Positions 5,453-7,561 of a DNA stretch of 7,561 nt are shown here, one piece after another. Where the stretch lies: NCBI GenBank assembly GCA_947589695.1, contig CANQBY010000056.1, positions 1 through 7,561 on the forward strand. Reading direction: 5' to 3'. Position 1 is the stretch's first letter, and every line of letters begins with the position of its first letter. The notes beneath the pieces were generated by a model. That model did not search any database. It saw only the letters and a list, made by a program, of their open reading frames with translations, and had not been told where the DNA came from. A program made the translations under genes and the position numbers. Origin of the DNA: an uncultured Bacilli bacterium. Its GTDB lineage: Bacteria > Bacillota_I > Bacilli_A > RF39 > UBA660.

Positions 5453-5483
5453 TATTAGCACTGAAAGATAAATAGTGCTAATA
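5453..5483 (+). promoter_or_regulatory. CIRCE operator (HrcA binding site)
   Basis: The inverted repeat has TTAGCACT (5455-5462) and AGTGCTAA (5474-5481) separated by 11 bases, the spacing of the family consensus TTAGCACTC-N9-GAGTGCTAA. The ninth position (G/T) does not pair, but the arms extend outward by two bases (TA/TA), giving 10-bp arms. It spans the predicted transcription start and ends at the hrcA ribosome binding site, so bound HrcA would block initiation. In the mRNA, the same bases form a hairpin next to the SD. Confidence 0.93.
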
Positions 5484-5494
5484 AAGGTGATAAT

Positions 5495-6496
5495 ATGGAT
5501 GAACGACAAAAAACACTTTTAAAAGAAATTGTAGAAGGGTATATCAAAGAGGCTAGACCGATTGGTTCTAAACACTTATGTGATAAATTTAATTTATCTA
5601 GTGCTACCATTCGTAATGAAATGGCTTATTTGGAAAAACTAGGTTACTTAGAAAAAAATCATATTTCTAGTGGTCGTATTCCTAGTGAAGAGGGTTACAA
5701 ATATTACGTCGATAATTTAATGCAACCCAAAGAATTAACTGGTGAAGATGTCCTTAAACTGCAAACTATTTTTTCCAATAAAGACTTAGTAGTTAGTGAC
5801 GCGATACTTAAATGTTTAGAAATCATTAGTGATATTACCAATTATACTAGTATTTCTTTAGGTAAAGAATCAGGAGAAAGTACTTTAAAACAAATATCTA
5901 TTATTCCTCTTGATGAAACTCATATTGTAGCTTTAGTCTGTACGGATAAAGGAATGATTAAAAATAAACAATTTACCATTCCGGAAACTATTAATCTGGC
6001 TGAGGTAGTCAAAACTTGTGAGATAATTAATAAAATGTTAGTGGGCACTCCCATTGATATGATCGCAGAACGCCTCGAATATGAAATTAAACCTATTATT
6101 TCCAAACAAGTGAAACAATATGAAACTATCTATGATATCTTCTATAATGCTTTTAATGATTTTGTTAGTTCAAAAGAAAATTTCCATGTTGTAGGCCAAT
6201 CTAAGATGTTAAACCAACCCGAATATAGTGATTCAAGCGAAATCAAAAAGCTTATTACTAAACTAGAAGATGAAGATACTATTCGGAAAATTGAAAAGAC
6301 TGATGATAAAAATATTAGTATTTATATTGGCAAAGATAGTGAATTTGATGATAATGTCACAGTTATTAAAACTAATTATTCCTATCGGGGTGAAAAAGGA
6401 ACCATTGCCATTGTCGGTCCTAAACGAATGGAATATGCTAAAGTTGTTGGTGTTTTAAATATCTTAAACCAATGGCTGGAAGAAAAAGGTGAATAA
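5495..6496 (+). CDS. hrcA: Heat-inducible transcription repressor HrcA
   Basis: HrcA is the repressor of class I heat-shock genes. It binds CIRCE as a dimer and in known systems is kept active by GroEL. The 333-residue length is close to the family's usual ~340. The N-terminal winged helix covers about 1-75, with the hallmark SSATIRNEMAYLEKLGYLE (35-53) and SSGRIPSEEGYKYYVD (58-73). The remainder is the GAF-like and dimerisation part, ending with the family motif GTIAIVGPKRMEY (302-314). The ATG is chosen because AAAGGTGA ends 4 bases before it. It is the first gene of its operon: its stop directly abuts the grpE ATG, and the grpE SD lies in its last codons. The CIRCE immediately upstream shows autoregulation. 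The protein appears complete, with no disruption. Confidence 0.98.
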   Translation: MDERQKTLLKEIVEGYIKEARPIGSKHLCDKFNLSSATIRNEMAYLEKLGYLEKNHISSGRIPSEEGYKYYVDNLMQPKELTGEDVLKLQTIFSNKDLVVSDAILKCLEIISDITNYTSISLGKESGESTLKQISIIPLDETHIVALVCTDKGMIKNKQFTIPETINLAEVVKTCEIINKMLVGTPIDMIAERLEYEIKPIISKQVKQYETIYDIFYNAFNDFVSSKENFHVVGQSKMLNQPEYSDSSEIKKLITKLEDEDTIRKIEKTDDKNISIYIGKDSEFDDNVTVIKTNYSYRGEKGTIAIVGPKRMEYAKVVGVLNILNQWLEEKGE

Positions 6497-7105
6497 ATGG
6501 AAGAGCAAAATACCGAAAATGTTGTAGAGGATTTAAAAACTCCTACTACGGAAGAAACAAAAAAAGATGTTGCAAACAAAGAAGAGACTAAAGAAACTTC
6601 AAACGAGTCTCCTAGTTTTGCCAAAAAAATAAAAATTAAAAAACCTAAAATAAATAAAGAAAAAGACGAACTTATTAAAGCTAATCTGGATTTAAAAGAA
6701 AAAGTCTTACGTATCACGGCTGAAATGCAAAATATGAAAAGACGTTATGATTTAGATATTTCCAATATCTATAAATATGAAGGGGAAGATCTAATTACGA
6801 AAATCTTACCAGTCATCGATAATTTTGAGCGGGCTTTAAGTATTAAAGTCGAAGGTGGCGAAAAATTTACTTCCGGTTTTAAAATGATTTATGATAATCT
6901 TCTTGAAATCTTAAAAAGTAAAGGTATCACAGAAATTGCCTGTCTCCATCAAGAGTTTAATCCTACTACTATGAATGCTGTCATGACTGATACTAACCCC
7001 GAATTAGCTAATAATGTTGTTTTAGAAGTCTTACAAAAAGGTTATATGTATAAAGATAAAATAATTAGACCCGCCATGGTCAAAGTTAACGAAAGGAATG
7101 ATTAA
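6497..7105 (+). CDS. grpE: Nucleotide exchange factor GrpE (DnaK co-chaperone)
   Basis: GrpE is a cytoplasmic dimer that releases ADP from DnaK and acts in protein folding and thermosensing. In its 202 residues, positions 1-52 are a low-complexity acidic/Lys/Thr tail, 53-105 a long helix with AEMQNMKRRYD (75-85), then ILPVIDNFERAL (103-114) of the four-helix region, and a C-terminal beta domain with LEVLQKGYMYKDKIIRPAMVKV (176-197). The region usually written G-x-x-F-D-P-x-x-H-x-A-V reads H-Q-E-F-N-P-T-T-M-N-A-V here (151-162), so the usual Gly, Asp and His are changed. Translation starts at the ATG directly after the hrcA stop, served by AAAGGTGA 4 bases upstream. dnaK follows after 2 bases. 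Confidence 0.97.
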   Translation: MEEQNTENVVEDLKTPTTEETKKDVANKEETKETSNESPSFAKKIKIKKPKINKEKDELIKANLDLKEKVLRITAEMQNMKRRYDLDISNIYKYEGEDLITKILPVIDNFERALSIKVEGGEKFTSGFKMIYDNLLEILKSKGITEIACLHQEFNPTTMNAVMTDTNPELANNVVLEVLQKGYMYKDKIIRPAMVKVNERND

Positions 7106-7107
7106 AA

Positions 7108-7561
7108 ATGGCAAAAATAATTGGTATAGATTTAGGTACAACTAATAGTTGTGTCGCTGTCTTAGAAGGAGGGGAACCTAAGGTTATCCCTAATAGTGAA
7201 GGAGCTAGAACAACACCTTCTGTTGTTGCCTTCAAAAACGATGAAGAAATGGTTGGCCAAATTGCTCGAAATCAAGCGGTAACTAACCCTAAAAATACTA
7301 TTTCTTCTATTAAAAGAAAAATGGGTACTGCCGAAAAAGTTGAAGCTAATGGTAAGAAATACACACCTGAAGAAATCAGTGCTAAAATTCTTGCTAAACT
7401 AAAAAAAGACGCTGAAAACTATTTAGGCGAAAAAGTAACTAAAGCTGTTATAACAGTACCTGCTTACTTTAATGACGCTGAACGTCAAGCAACTAAAAAT
7501 GCTGGTAAAATAGCTGGTTTAGAAGTTGAAAGAATTATTAATGAACCAACCGCGGCTGCTC
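7108..7561 (+). CDS. dnaK: Chaperone DnaK (Hsp70), N-terminal part, cut by window end
   Basis: This is the ATP-driven Hsp70 chaperone that binds unfolded segments with DnaJ and GrpE. Only the first 151 of about 600 residues are present, so the window edge, not a mutation, ends the frame. Visible features are the Hsp70 signature GIDLGTTNSCVAV (6-18, phosphate-binding loop), the VTNPKNTISSIKR segment with the catalytic-type Lys69, the VITVPAYFNDAERQATKNAG stretch (114-133) with the allosteric Pro118, and GLEVERIINEPTAAA at the edge. The ~24-residue insertion found after the IKR-x-x-G region in Gram-negative DnaK is absent, a known mark of Gram-positive type. The start ATG is 2 bases after the grpE stop, with GAAAGGA 10 bases upstream inside the grpE end. 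Expression comes from the CIRCE-controlled promoter. Confidence 0.98.
   Translation, partial: MAKIIGIDLGTTNSCVAVLEGGEPKVIPNSEGARTTPSVVAFKNDEEMVGQIARNQAVTNPKNTISSIKRKMGTAEKVEANGKKYTPEEISAKILAKLKKDAENYLGEKVTKAVITVPAYFNDAERQATKNAGKIAGLEVERIINEPTAAA

Noticed and set aside
538..7561. Mycoplasma genetic code (TGA as Trp)
   Set aside because: All tryptophans checked are TGG, long genes carry no internal TGA, and a wall deacetylase is present.

Overview
The window comes from a low-GC, walled member of the Firmicutes/Bacilli. By hand count, the first ~300 bases are about 38% G+C and a sampled 300 bases of the ABC ATPase gene about 31%. Leucine is mostly TTA. Shine-Dalgarno (SD) sites are strong (AAAGGA or AGGTGA types) and sigma-A promoters are near consensus. 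A CIRCE/HrcA heat-shock locus is present, and the partial DnaK lacks the ATPase-domain insertion seen in Gram-negative DnaK. All tryptophans checked use TGG and long genes have no internal TGA, so the code looks standard. A peptidoglycan-deacetylase-like enzyme argues against a wall-less mycoplasma. From memory of protein families, the first gene and the overall style fit uncultured gut Bacilli (RF39-like); this is inference.

Layout. (1) 1-304: C-terminal end of a surface/pseudopilin-like protein, more GC-rich than the rest, closed by two tandem intrinsic terminators. (2) About 461-4044: an extended -10 promoter drives an ABC ATPase (538-1437), an overlapping ABC-2 permease with a very large loop after TM1 (1430-2830, TTG start), and a membrane-anchored NodB-family polysaccharide deacetylase (2863-4044). 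This looks like an envelope export, remodelling or resistance unit. (3) 4046-4946: a strong promoter directly after the deacetylase stop drives two small, all-helical cytoplasmic proteins of unknown function, 4 bp apart. (4) 4943-5317, minus strand: a convergent three-TM membrane protein of unknown function whose end overlaps the helical pair by 4 bp. (5) 5408-7561: the class I heat-shock operon hrcA-grpE-dnaK (dnaK cut by the window end). Its consensus promoter carries a CIRCE over the predicted start of transcription, plus a second, degenerate CIRCE-like palindrome enclosing the -35 box.

How the parts work together. The heat-shock operon is a standard autoregulated chaperone unit: HrcA represses its own promoter through CIRCE, and GrpE is the nucleotide exchange factor of DnaK. 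The ABC/deacetylase group plausibly acts at the cell envelope. The helical pair and the convergent membrane protein are the least explained genes. I saw no CRISPR array, tRNA, rRNA, insertion sequence or integrase. Nothing here is clearly a new system; the best leads are the double operator in front of hrcA and the uncharacterised helical pair with its strong promoter.
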